From Pseudodesulfovibrio cashew (lineage in GTDB: Bacteria > Desulfobacterota > Desulfovibrionia > Desulfovibrionales > Desulfovibrionaceae): 64,000 nucleotides of DNA. The notes beneath the pieces were generated by a model. It did no database searches and was not told the DNA's origin. It was given only the letters and a program-made list of their open reading frames with translations. The stretch is taken from contig NZ_CP046400.1 of NCBI RefSeq assembly GCF_009762795.1, positions 2,333,501 to 2,397,500 on the forward strand, in the 5' to 3' direction. Positions 25,683 through 33,818 of the stretch are shown here, in pieces (position 1 is the stretch's first letter; every line of letters starts with the position of its first letter). The translations under genes were made by a program, and so were the position numbers.

Positions 25683-27014
25683 ATGCCGTTTCCCAAAAAT
25701 CTGCCTCTTGAGGACATCTTTGCGTCCATCGCCGACGGGCTGTTCACCGTGGACACCGAGTGGAACGTCACGTTTTTCAACGAGTCTGCCGAGCGGATCA
25801 CCGGGCTATCCTCGGAGGAGGCGCTGGGGCGCAAGTGCTGGGACGTGTTCCGTTCCAGTCTGTGTGATGGCCAGTGCGCGGTGCGCCAGTGCGTCCTTGA
25901 GGGGGGGCGGATTTCCAACAAGTCCATCTTCATCATCAAGTCCGACGGCACCAAGCTGCCCGTGTCAATCTCCGCCGCGCCCCTGCGCAACGCCAGGGGG
26001 GAGGTCGTGGGCGGTGTGGAGACCTTTAGGGATCTTTCCGAGCTGCACATCATGCGCAAGAAGGTCGAGGCGCTCTATGAGTTCGAGGATATCGTGGGCC
26101 ATAGTTCGGCCCTGGAAAAGGTGCTCAAGATCGTGCCCCAGGTGGCGTCCAGCGAGGCAACGGTGCTGCTGCTGGGCCAGTCCGGGACGGGCAAGGAACT
26201 GTTTGCACGGGCCATCCATAACCTGAGCCCGCGCAGGGACAAGCCCTTTGTGGCCGTGAACTGCGGGGCACTTCCAGACACGCTGCTGGAGTCGGAGCTC
26301 TTTGGCTACAAGGCCGGTGCGTTCACCGATGCGCGCGTGGACAAGCCTGGGCGCATCGAGATGGCCGAGGGCGGCACAGTCTTTCTGGATGAGATAGGCG
26401 ACCTGCCAGGACATCTTCAAGTCAAGCTCCTGCGCTTTCTCCAGGAACGGACTTTCGAACCCCTGGGCGGGCTGGCTCCGGTCAAGTCCGATGTGCGGGT
26501 AGTGGCCGCCACCAATCGGAATCTCAAGCAGCGCGTGGCCGACGGCCTCTTTCGAGAGGATCTCTATTACCGGCTCAACGTGGTTACCCTGCACCTGCCG
26601 AGCCTCATCGAGCGGCGTGAGGACATCCCCCTGCTGGTGGATCACTTCGTGGAGCAGTTCAACGCCCTGCAGGGGAAGGCCATCCGGGGCGCTAGCGAGG
26701 ATGTGCTCCACGTCCTCCTGAACCATGATTTCCCTGGCAACGTGCGCGAACTGGAGAACATCGTCGAGTTCGCCTTCATCCTCTGTCAGTCGGGTTTCAT
26801 CCAGTTGGAGCATCTGCCGGAATACCTGCAGCCCCGGTCGGGAGAAGTCGATTCCGAAGGCGGGTTGTACGGGACCATGGACGAGATCAAGTGTCGGGCC
26901 GCACGTACCGCCCTCAACCGAAACGGCGGCAAGCGCATGGTCACCTGCCGCGAACTGGGGATTTCCAAGGACACCCTGCGTCGCCTTTTAGCTCATAGTT
27001 CAGAGGGCGAATAA
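25683..27014 (+). CDS. PAS-containing sigma-54-dependent activator (ORP-cluster type)
   Basis: 443 residues. An N-terminal PAS domain (about 8-120) holds four cysteines in a tight loop (C52, C61, C65, C70). The AAA+ domain (about 136-365) has Walker A GQSGTGKE, the sigma-54 contact loop as GAFTDA (212-217) instead of the usual GAFTGA, Walker [14 protein letters not shown] and an arginine-finger region. The C-terminus is a Fis-type helix-turn-helix ([15 protein letters not shown]). There is no receiver domain, so sensing is through the PAS Cys loop, perhaps redox or an Fe-S cluster. The likely target is the -24/-12 promoter at 27105, as in Desulfovibrio ORP operons. Confidence 0.9.
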   Translation: MPFPKNLPLEDIFASIADGLFTVDTEWNVTFFNESAERITGLSSEEALGRKCWDVFRSSLCDGQCAVRQCVLEGGRISNKSIFIIKSDGTKLPVSISAAPLRNARGEVVGGVETFRDLSELHIMRKKVEALYEFEDIVGHSSALEKVLKIVPQVASSEATVLLLGQSGTGKELFARAIHNLSPRRDKPFVAVNCGALPDTLLESELFGYKAGAFTDARVDKPGRIEMAEGGTVFLDEIGDLPGHLQVKLLRFLQERTFEPLGGLAPVKSDVRVVAATNRNLKQRVADGLFREDLYYRLNVVTLHLPSLIERREDIPLLVDHFVEQFNALQGKAIRGASEDVLHVLLNHDFPGNVRELENIVEFAFILCQSGFIQLEHLPEYLQPRSGEVDSEGGLYGTMDEIKCRAARTALNRNGGKRMVTCRELGISKDTLRRLLAHSSEGE

Positions 27015-27104
27015 TTCGCCCAAATCCTTTGTTTTGGACTTCTTTTACGCCCTCTTTCTTCTCGTTTGTTTCTATAACATATTGTAATCGTAGTATTTAC
27101 TTTT

Positions 27105-27122
27105 TTGGCATGCTCCATGCTT
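27105..27122 (+). promoter_or_regulatory. sigma-54 (-24/-12) promoter
   Basis: TTGGCATGCTCCATGCTT: GG at 27107-27108 and GC at 27119-27120 are exactly 12 bases apart, as sigma-54 requires. It lies 60 bases before the NifX-like gene and after the activator gene. Confidence 0.75.
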
Positions 27123-27164
27123 TATGTGACTCAATGGCACGGGTCCTGACGCAGTGGAGCGACA

Positions 27165-27587
27165 ATGACGAATGAGACGACAACACTGCTCTGTCTGGCA
27201 TGTTACGGGACCCGCCTGGCTTCTGTCTGCGAAAACGCGGACGAATACAAGCTGTTTGAAATACGTGAATCCAAATTTTACCCCGCAGGCCTCCTATCCC
27301 TTCCCTCAAAGGACCCTATGGACAGGACATCCGCCATATTGGCTTGCGGGGTATCTTTTTTGCTTTGTGGCGCGATCTGCGACGAGACCAGGAGGCGCCT
27401 TGAGCAGGGCCGCGTGATGGTCTTCCCCTGGTTGACGGGCACTGTGGAGCAGGCCCTCGACGCCTTCCGGGGCAACTCCTTTGCCCCGCTTGCCATGCCG
27501 GGCTGCCGCGACCGCTTCCGACGCAAGGGGGCCGGGCGGGGCAGGCGACCCGGACAGGGGAACATCTGGGCCGATCGCGTCATTTGA
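27165..27587 (+). CDS. NifX/dinitrogenase-cofactor-family protein (ORP-cluster type)
   Basis: 140 residues. The N-terminal 110 residues have the iron-molybdenum-cofactor-binding fold: VCENADEYKLFEI strand, a DRTSAILACGVSFLLCGAICDE segment broken by the loop seen in the family, and a FPWLTGTVEQALDAF helix. The tail is Arg/Gly-rich (FRRKGAGRGRRPGQG). Cysteines are unusually many. In Desulfovibrio, proteins of this kind accompany the orange protein, which carries a Mo-Cu-S cluster. Here only this and the Mrp ATPase follow the sigma-54 promoter. Start fixed by GGAG 7 bases upstream. Confidence 0.75.
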   Translation: MTNETTTLLCLACYGTRLASVCENADEYKLFEIRESKFYPAGLLSLPSKDPMDRTSAILACGVSFLLCGAICDETRRRLEQGRVMVFPWLTGTVEQALDAFRGNSFAPLAMPGCRDRFRRKGAGRGRRPGQGNIWADRVI

Positions 27588-27697
27588 CATTTCTTGTTTG
27601 ATGAGTATTTCTCTGAGACCGTCCGCCGGAATCCGTCGGGCGGTCGTTGCATGACAAATCCGGCGGCCCGCCGCCTTCCATACTTAGGAGTACAGTT

Positions 27698-28579
27698 ATG
27701 AGTGAATGTTCAGGATGTCCCTCCGCCTCTCCCGACGGCGGTTGTTCCAGCGCCACCGGTTGCGATCAACAGCCGGTTGACGACAAGCTCAACAAGACCC
27801 TGGGCCGCATCAAGCACAAGATCGTGGTCATGTCCGGCAAGGGCGGGGTTGGCAAGTCCACCGTGGCGGCCAACATCGCGGTGGCCCTTTCCCTGGCCGG
27901 CAAGAAGGTCGGCCTGCTGGACGTAGACGTGCACGGTCCCTCCATTCCGCGCCTGCTTTCCCTCAAGGGTCAGACCCCGCACATGGGCGTGGACGTCATG
28001 GAGCCGGTGCCGTGGAGCAAGAATCTTTCGGTCATGTCCCTCGGCTTTCTGCTGGAAGACGACCGCCAGGCCGTCATCTGGCGCGGTCCGGTCAAGATGG
28101 GCCTGATCAAGCAGTTCGTCGAGGACGTCATGTGGGGCGATCTTGATTACCTGATCGTGGACTGCCCTCCGGGCACCGGTGACGAGCCGCTCTCCACGCT
28201 CCAGACCCTCGGCCCCACGGCCATGGCAGTTGTCGTGACCACCCCCCAGGGCGTGGCCATCGACGACGTACGGCGCTCCCTCTCCTTCGTGGGCGAGGTG
28301 GGCAACCGGGTGCTCGGCCTGGTCGAGAACATGTCCGGCTTTGCCTGCCCCGACTGCGGCGCGGTGCACAATATCTTCAACTCCGGCGGTGGCGAGGACC
28401 TGGCCAAGGAAGCGGGCGTCCGGTTCCTGGGTCGCATCCCCATGGACCCGGCGGTTGCCCGCTCCGGCGACGAAGGTTTCCCGTTCGTGAAGGTGAGCGA
28501 GGACTCGGCCACAGGGCAGGCCATGAAGGCGATCATCGATCCCATGCTCAATCTGCCCGATCCGCCGAAAATGGCGTAA
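27698..28579 (+). CDS. mrp: Mrp/NBP35-family P-loop ATPase, Fe-S cluster carrier
   Basis: 293 residues from the ATG at 27698 (AGGAG upstream). The N-terminus has a cysteine motif, CSGCPSASPDGGCSSATGC. The deviant Walker A is SGKGGVGKST, followed by DVDVHGPSIPRLL and DCPPGTGDE. A C-terminal CPDCG provides the bridging cluster site. These ATPases hold and transfer Fe-S clusters. It is probably co-transcribed with the NifX-like gene from the sigma-54 promoter, with a strong terminator after it. Confidence 0.93.
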   Translation: MSECSGCPSASPDGGCSSATGCDQQPVDDKLNKTLGRIKHKIVVMSGKGGVGKSTVAANIAVALSLAGKKVGLLDVDVHGPSIPRLLSLKGQTPHMGVDVMEPVPWSKNLSVMSLGFLLEDDRQAVIWRGPVKMGLIKQFVEDVMWGDLDYLIVDCPPGTGDEPLSTLQTLGPTAMAVVVTTPQGVAIDDVRRSLSFVGEVGNRVLGLVENMSGFACPDCGAVHNIFNSGGGEDLAKEAGVRFLGRIPMDPAVARSGDEGFPFVKVSEDSATGQAMKAIIDPMLNLPDPPKMA

Positions 28580-28592
28580 TTCGATATGCAGA

Positions 28593-28624
28593 GGGCTCCC
28601 GGTTCACACCGGGAGCCCTTTTTC
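28593..28624 (+). terminator. terminator after mrp
   Basis: GGGCTCCCGG-ttcaca-CCGGGAGCCC followed by TTTTTCC. Confidence 0.9.
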
Positions 28625-28643
28625 CTTTTCACAAGGAGTTTTC

Positions 28644-29360
28644 ATGCCTCAGGAACAAAAGGATATCCCCGCCGTTCTCGCCGACATTGTCCGGCAGCTT
28701 TCCGCACACTACGGGTTGTGGCTGGCCGAAGCCGTGCACCAGTTGGGGCTGGAAGGGGCGCTGGACGCCGAGGCAGAGGCCGGGGACCGGCTCTTTGCCA
28801 TCCTGTCCGGCAAGTTGGAAAGGGCGCTCGGCAAAGAGGCGGGCGGCCTTCTGGCGGACGTGGACCCTGAGGTGCTGGAAAAGCTGGCCCAGGCACTGCG
28901 GACGGCGTGGCTGGCTACGGACGGAGTCTGGTTTCAGGCCGTGGAAAAGCAGGCGGGCATGGATGCGGCCAAGCGGGTCAACGACACCTGCTGGGCCCGT
29001 TTTGCGCCCCTTGAGGCCCGACGGGCCAAGGCGCGGCTTGGGCTTTCGGGCGAAAAGCCCATCGAAGACCTCAAGGCGGTCCTGGCCGAACGGATGTACG
29101 GCCATCTCAATCAGTGGGAGTTTGCCGAGGAGACCCTCACGTCACTGGTGTTTCGTATGACCGATTGTCGGGTGCAGACCGCTCGCAAGCGGCGCGGCCT
29201 GGCCGATTATCCGTGTAAATCCGGTGGCACCACCGAGTACACCGGCCTGGCCCGCGAGGTGGATCGCCGCCTCCGGTGCGAATGCGTGGCCTGCCCGCCG
29301 GACGAGCACCCCGAGGAATGGGCCTGCGCATGGCGCTTCACCCTGGTAGGGGACATCTAG
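28644..29360 (+). CDS. DUF6125-like cytosolic protein
   Basis: 238 residues. The C-terminal part has MTDCRVQTARKRRGLADYPC, then EYTGLAREVD and CVACPPDEHPEEWACAW. This Cys-rich block is what I associate with DUF6125 proteins, which are common in anaerobes and have no known reaction. The N-terminal half is helical (LADIVRQLSAHYGLWLAEAV). Five cysteines suggest metal or redox chemistry. AAGGAG precedes the start; it stands alone, convergent with the ankyrin gene (4-base overlap of stops). Confidence 0.75.
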   Translation: MPQEQKDIPAVLADIVRQLSAHYGLWLAEAVHQLGLEGALDAEAEAGDRLFAILSGKLERALGKEAGGLLADVDPEVLEKLAQALRTAWLATDGVWFQAVEKQAGMDAAKRVNDTCWARFAPLEARRAKARLGLSGEKPIEDLKAVLAERMYGHLNQWEFAEETLTSLVFRMTDCRVQTARKRRGLADYPCKSGGTTEYTGLAREVDRRLRCECVACPPDEHPEEWACAWRFTLVGDI

Positions 29361-30028
29361 CGGACTTCCTGCAGATAGTTCGCCGCCTCCTTGTGTTGTC
29401 GCCATTGGGCTATGCCCAGCGGGGTCAGCCCCCGCTGGTCGACGGCAGCCGTGGAGGCGCCGTGTTCCACCAGTAAGCGACAGCCCGCCACATCCCCGTT
29501 GCCGGCGGCGGTATGCAGGGGCGTCTCCCCTTTGAGCGAAGCGGCGTTGACGTTCGCTCCGTAACGGAGGAGCAGTGCGCAGACCTCGATCTGTCTGTTC
29601 TCCGTGGCAAGAAGAAGCGGCGTTCGTCCCCACCCGTCCGGGGAGTCGGCATCGGCCCCGTTGGCCAACAGGATCCGGATGAGTTCCAGGCTGTGGTGGA
29701 CCCGGTAGAGGCGAACGGCGTGCAGCAAGGCGGTCGCGCCGCAATCGTCCTGAATGTCGGGCGTGGCTCCGGCGTCCAGGAGCGCCTGGACCATGCGCAG
29801 TCCGCATCCGGTGTTCCGGTGAAAAGAGAGGATCGCGTCGTGCAGCGGAGTCCGCTTGTTGCGGTCACGGATGTCCGGGTCGGCGCCATGCGCCAGCAGC
29901 CGCCGGACCTGGACCAGATTGCCGGTGTTCACGGCCCGCTCCAGGTCGGAGGCATGCACGGCACGGGCCGGGCTTGCCAGAAATACGGAAAGGAGTGCAA
30001 ACGACGCAACGAAGTGCCGAAACGTCAT
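29357..30028 (-). CDS. exported ankyrin-repeat protein
   Basis: 223 residues from the ATG at 30028 (GGAGA 7 bases upstream; two earlier starts are possible). A Sec signal peptide (cleavage near ARA) leads into five to six ankyrin repeats, for example LLAHGADPDIRDRNKRTPLH, LLDAGATPDIQDDCGATALL, LLANGADADSPDGWGRTPLL and LLRYGANVNAASLKGETPLH. The whole mature chain is repeat. It should bind a protein partner in the periplasm; the partner is unknown. Confidence 0.88.
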   Translation of the reverse strand: MTFRHFVASFALLSVFLASPARAVHASDLERAVNTGNLVQVRRLLAHGADPDIRDRNKRTPLHDAILSFHRNTGCGLRMVQALLDAGATPDIQDDCGATALLHAVRLYRVHHSLELIRILLANGADADSPDGWGRTPLLLATENRQIEVCALLLRYGANVNAASLKGETPLHTAAGNGDVAGCRLLVEHGASTAAVDQRGLTPLGIAQWRQHKEAANYLQEVR

Positions 30029-30164
30029 GGTCATTCTCCATGGTTTCGGAAGCAACTGGAGCAGGCTTGACTATACACTCCTCTTCCTGCCGAAAGTCAA
30101 GCATACTTCCGGGCAGTTTTCTTCTCCTCTTCCCCGACCCGGAAAAAATGACTATCTTTCTCCC

Positions 30165-31829
30165 ATGTCAAAACAAATGAAATATTTTCTCAGTCTGGCG
30201 AGCCTGATCGTCGTCGGCTCGTTCCTGGCCTTCCTGTATAATTGCATTGACGGACTGGCCCTGTTTTCGGCCCGCATTGATCCCGCTCTGGAACCGTGGG
30301 TGTTCTGGATATTGTTCGCCGCCGTAGCCGGGATACTCGGCTGGTTCGCGGCGGTGGCTTTGGTCCGGCCCAAGCCGATGCTGGTCTATGCCGATCCCAC
30401 CGAGGCGGACCTGATTCGCTTTCGTCGGGAGTTGCTCGCGCGCCTCAAGCGCAATCGTCACCTGCGTGATGCCGAAGTGGTCATCAACGACGAAAACGAC
30501 CTTGCTACCGGGCTGGCCGTGCTCAAGGTGCAGGCCAACGAGGAGATCAGGGCCACGGGCAAGCGGATTTTCATCACAACAGCCATTTCCCAGAATGGGC
30601 GGCTTGATACCCTGGTGGTCCTTTTTCTCATTACTCGCCTCACCTGGCGGTTGGCCAAGCTTTACAACCAGCGTCCACACTACCGGGAGATGCTCAACCT
30701 GCTGGCCAATGTAGGTGCCACCGCCGTCATTGCCGGGAGCATCGAGGAGCTCGGCATCGAAGAGCATGTGGCTGAACTGATGGGGCCTCTGGCGGGCGGC
30801 TCGGCCATCGGCGCGGTGCCTGGTGCCCAGGCCATCGCCGGGACCATTACCCAGTCGGTGCTGACCGGTTCCACCAACTGCCTGCTCGCTTTGCGCTGCG
30901 GCGTGGTGGCGCGCAACTATCTTGCCCTCGACCTGGACGCCAAGGGAGCCATGCGCCGCAATGCCACGGCGGAGGCTTCCCGCATGTTCGTGACCATGTC
31001 CGCCGAGACTGTGACCTACGTGACCAAAGCCCTGGTCCGGGGCGCGTCCGGCGCGGTGCGCTCCGGTTCGGCCAAGGCGGTCCGCACCGTGGGCAAGACT
31101 GTCTCCGGCACGGCGCAGTCCGTGGGCGAGGGCGCAAGGAAGGTCGGCGATGCGGCCAAATCCACTGCGCAAAGCGCGGGGCGCGGCGTGAAGGGGGCGG
31201 CGGATGCCGTCGGGCAGGGTGCCAAAAAGGTCGGTGATCTCACCCGTTCGACTGCGGATACCGTGTCGCGTGGAGTGAAGGATGCGGCCGGTGCCGTCGG
31301 CGATACTTCGAAAAAGACGGCCCGAAGCGTGGGTAAAGGTGTCAAAGACGCGGTAGAGAGCGTTGGGCAAGGGGCCAAAAAAGTCGGCGGCACCACCCGA
31401 TCTGCTGCTGATACTGTTTCACGCGGAGTGAAAGAGACTGCCAGCGCTGTGGGCGGCACCTCCAGGCAGGCGGCTCGGAAAGCGGGTGAGACAGTCAAGG
31501 ATGCGGCTTCGACAGTGAGTGGCGGCGTGAAAAAGGCCGGGCAATCCGTGAAAGACGCTGCCGACTCCGTGACGCGCAACGTGCGGGACACGGCTTCGGG
31601 CGTCAAGGGAACGGCCAAGCGGCTTTCGGAGAAGGCTGTGGAAAATGTGCGTACTTCGCGCGGTAAACTCCTGCACAAGGTGCGAGGCGCATCAGAACAG
31701 TCTGAAGATATTAAGGATAAGGCGGACAGTGTGTCCGATGAACCCGTGTCCGATGAATCCGTGTCTGAAGCGAAATCCGGCGTTCGCAAGGTGCTGGGCC
31801 GATTCAAGGCGTTTCGCCGCAAGAAATAG
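30165..31829 (+). CDS. DUF697-like membrane protein with long LEA-like 11-mer-repeat tail
   Basis: 554 residues from the ATG at 30165 (MSKQMKYFLSL); the open frame runs further upstream over the ankyrin promoter. Two N-terminal helices (about 8-30 and 43-65), a soluble part, then hydrophobic stretches with LLANVGATAVIAGSIEELGI and PLAGGSAIGAVPGAQAIAGT, resembling DUF697. From about residue 285 to 510 the chain becomes an amphipathic 11-residue repeat of the kind VKDAAGAVGDT / SKKTARSVGKG / VKDAVESVGQG / AKKVGGTTRSA, as in LEA proteins, rich in Ala, Gly, Lys, Ser and Thr. The last 45 residues are charged. This is a rare domain pairing. Confidence 0.75.
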   Translation: MSKQMKYFLSLASLIVVGSFLAFLYNCIDGLALFSARIDPALEPWVFWILFAAVAGILGWFAAVALVRPKPMLVYADPTEADLIRFRRELLARLKRNRHLRDAEVVINDENDLATGLAVLKVQANEEIRATGKRIFITTAISQNGRLDTLVVLFLITRLTWRLAKLYNQRPHYREMLNLLANVGATAVIAGSIEELGIEEHVAELMGPLAGGSAIGAVPGAQAIAGTITQSVLTGSTNCLLALRCGVVARNYLALDLDAKGAMRRNATAEASRMFVTMSAETVTYVTKALVRGASGAVRSGSAKAVRTVGKTVSGTAQSVGEGARKVGDAAKSTAQSAGRGVKGAADAVGQGAKKVGDLTRSTADTVSRGVKDAAGAVGDTSKKTARSVGKGVKDAVESVGQGAKKVGGTTRSAADTVSRGVKETASAVGGTSRQAARKAGETVKDAASTVSGGVKKAGQSVKDAADSVTRNVRDTASGVKGTAKRLSEKAVENVRTSRGKLLHKVRGASEQSEDIKDKADSVSDEPVSDESVSEAKSGVRKVLGRFKAFRRKK

Positions 31830-31842
31830 CCGGGGCTCCAAA

Positions 31843-31880
31843 AACGAGAAAGCCTCCGTGAGGAGGCTGTTGTTTTCTCG
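31843..31880 (+). terminator. terminator after the LEA-like gene
   Basis: GCCTCC-gtga-GGAGGC within flanking complementary CGAGAAA and TTTCTCG, with a T-rich 3' side. Confidence 0.7.
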
Positions 31881-32196
31881 TGTGCAAAAAAAGGAAGATG
31901 CTTTCTTATTAGCACACGGCGTGCCAACTGGTCTGTGGATTGGGAATTAAATTTTATAGTCAAGTTTTACGGATGGTTATTGTATTGGCGAAAGAGGGCG
32001 GTCAGAGTGGTGCGATGTGCCTTGGGGTACAAAATTTTCTACTTCCTCTTCTCCGCCCAGGTGGAGGACAAAAATTTTGAACCGGATGAAGAGTTGTTTT
32101 CGGCAATAAAAAAACGGCTGCTCCAGGCAGCCGTTTTTATTTTGTGTCTATGAGCTGACGTGTCGTCTCTGTCTGCTCGGGTTGTAAAGACTGTCC
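31881..32196. other. AT-rich intergenic region, possible small RNA
   Basis: About 315 bases without a credible gene. It contains AAAATTTT at about 32031 and 32070 flanking a C/T- and G/A-rich pair, and a strong terminator hairpin at 32111-32138 (AAAACGGCTGC/GCAGCCGTTTT). The latter could end an unannotated plus-strand transcript or serve the minus-strand aminotransferase. Confidence 0.4.
32111..32138. terminator. bidirectional terminator
   Basis: AAAACGGCTGC-tccag-GCAGCCGTTTT with A-run on one side and TTTTTATTTT on the other, so it can work on both strands. Confidence 0.8.
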
Positions 32197-33384
32197 TTAC
32201 GCCTTGTCCATGGCCCGCTTGAAGGCGTCCTTGGCGCGCAGGATCACGTCTTCGCCCACACAGAAGGCGAGGCGGAAGTAGCCGGGGCTGCCGAAGCCGG
32301 TGCCGGGCACGGCCAGAATCTTCTCCTCCTGGAGGGTTGCGCAGAACTTGATGTCATCGCCGCCCGGCGCTTCCGGGAAGAAGTAGAATGCGCCCTTGGG
32401 CATGGTGTACTTGTACCCGGCGTTGTCCAGCACCTCGGCCATGGCCTTGCGGCGGCGGTCGTAGATGGACACGTCCACCGAACTGCCCAGGGCCTTGCCG
32501 AGCAGCTTCTGGGCCAGGGCAGGGGCGTTGACAAAGCCGAGGATGCGGTTGGCCATGATGATCGCGCCCATGAGTTTCTCCTTGCCCTCGATGGCCGGAT
32601 TCACGCAGGCGTATCCAACGCGCTCACCCGCCAGGGACAGGTTTTTGGAGAAAGACGAGCAGACGATGGAGTAAGTGTAGACGTCGAGCAGGCTCGGTAC
32701 TTCCGCTCCGTCAAAGGCCAGGAAGCGGTAGGGCTCGTCGGCCAGGATGTAGATGGGTCGCTCCCGCTTGGCGTTGTGCTTGTTCAGGATGGCGGCCAGT
32801 CCGTCCAGTTCCTCGCGTGAGTAGATGGCGCCCGAGGGGTTGTTGGGCGAGTTGATGATGATCACCCGTGTCTTGTCGGTGATGGCCGCGTCGATGCCCT
32901 CCAGGTCCAGTTCGAAGGTCAGCGGCTTGGACGGCACCGGCTTCAGGGTCGCGCCGTGGTTTTCGGCATAGAATCCGTACTCCACAAAGAACGGGGCCGG
33001 GGTGAGCACTTCGTCGCCCGGATTCAGCACCGCGCGGAAGACTGAGTTCAGTGCGCCTGCCGCGCCACAGGTGATGACCAGGCTGTCAGCCGGAATGGAC
33101 ACGCCCTGTTCCTTGGAGACCTCTTCGGCGAGGCGTTCGCGAACCGCCGGATACCCGAAGTTGGGCATGTAGCCCAGAAAAAACGGCTGATCCGCCTGGT
33201 CCGCCAGCTCGGCCAGCGCTTTCTTCACCGTGGCGGGCGGCGGCAGGTCCGGGTTGCCCAGGCTGAAGTCGTGGACGTTCTCTTCTCCAAATTCCTTTTT
33301 CAGCTTGATGCCTTCTTCGAACATCTTGCGAATCCAGGAAGCCTTGTCCATATATCCGTTCATTTGTGACGAAATCAGTTCCAT
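32197..33384 (-). CDS. class I/II PLP-dependent aminotransferase
   Basis: 395 residues, full length for the aspartate-aminotransferase fold. Seen: SLGNPDLPPPATVKKAL near the start, TCGAAGALNSVFRAVL (cofactor phosphate region), INSPNNPSGAIYSREEL, ADEPYRFLAF and SSFSKNLSLAGERVG containing the cofactor lysine. The closing part has LAVPGTGFGSPGYFRLAF with the substrate-carboxylate arginine. The amino acid specificity cannot be read; AspB/AlaA-like is most likely. Monocistronic. Confidence 0.93.
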   Translation of the reverse strand: MELISSQMNGYMDKASWIRKMFEEGIKLKKEFGEENVHDFSLGNPDLPPPATVKKALAELADQADQPFFLGYMPNFGYPAVRERLAEEVSKEQGVSIPADSLVITCGAAGALNSVFRAVLNPGDEVLTPAPFFVEYGFYAENHGATLKPVPSKPLTFELDLEGIDAAITDKTRVIIINSPNNPSGAIYSREELDGLAAILNKHNAKRERPIYILADEPYRFLAFDGAEVPSLLDVYTYSIVCSSFSKNLSLAGERVGYACVNPAIEGKEKLMGAIIMANRILGFVNAPALAQKLLGKALGSSVDVSIYDRRRKAMAEVLDNAGYKYTMPKGAFYFFPEAPGGDDIKFCATLQEEKILAVPGTGFGSPGYFRLAFCVGEDVILRAKDAFKRAMDKA

Positions 33385-33818
33385 TAAAATAACTCCTTAC
33401 TGGTAGATTCAATCGCCAAGCCTACGCCAAACCCTTTTCCCGCGCAATGGGTGATGCCTCTGGCGGCTGGGGGAAGGGAAGGGGAGAACCCATTGAGAAG
33501 GGTTTTCCCCTTCCCTTCCCCCAGGCCTCCATCCCATCATTTTCCCGAAACTTTTTTGGCTCGCTTCGCTTTGGAGTGGAGACATTTGGAGGGAGGGCAT
33601 TGTCCACCTATTAAGGATGTAGCTTGTTTTGTTGGCGGAGCAGGGGCGAGCGGACAGGCTTCCCTTATTAGAAAATAGGGCACAGTTTTAGCTGCCACAA
33701 GGACTCGGGCGAAGCGAGTTATGCGGGTTCGGGGCCGCGTCCTGGCAGGTCCAGGACGGAGTCCTGGTCCCGCCGAAGGCGACGTCGGCAGGCTCTGGGG
33801 AGCAGCCGCCTGACAGGG
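33385..33818. other. repeat-rich intergenic region
   Basis: About 430 bases with no gene. Holds the long hairpin at 33469-33522 and, at about 33720-33810, a second cluster of GC-rich complementary words (GTCCTGG/CCAGGAC repeated). Both look like REP-type intergenic palindromes. Confidence 0.55.
33469..33522. repeat. long near-perfect hairpin, REP-like
   Basis: GGGGGAAGGGAAGGGG, then AGAACCC, loop, AGGGTTTT, then CCCCTTCCCTTCCCCC: about 23 paired bases. Flanks GATGCCTCTGGCGGCTGG and CCAGGCCTCCATCCCATC are also partly complementary. It has the form of dispersed palindromes known from Desulfovibrio spacers. Confidence 0.65.

Noticed and set aside
27140-27160. Second -24/-12 promoter at TGGCACG before the NifX-like gene
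   Set aside because: The -12 GC is missing at the right distance; the upstream TTGGCATG site fits fully.
30117-31829. Collagen- or phage-tail-fibre interpretation of the repetitive tail
   Set aside because: No Gly-x-y triplets; the period is 11 and amphipathic.
31935-32153. 72-codon plus-strand ORF
   Set aside because: Runs through a strong terminator, has no ribosome site, and shows no recognisable protein pattern.
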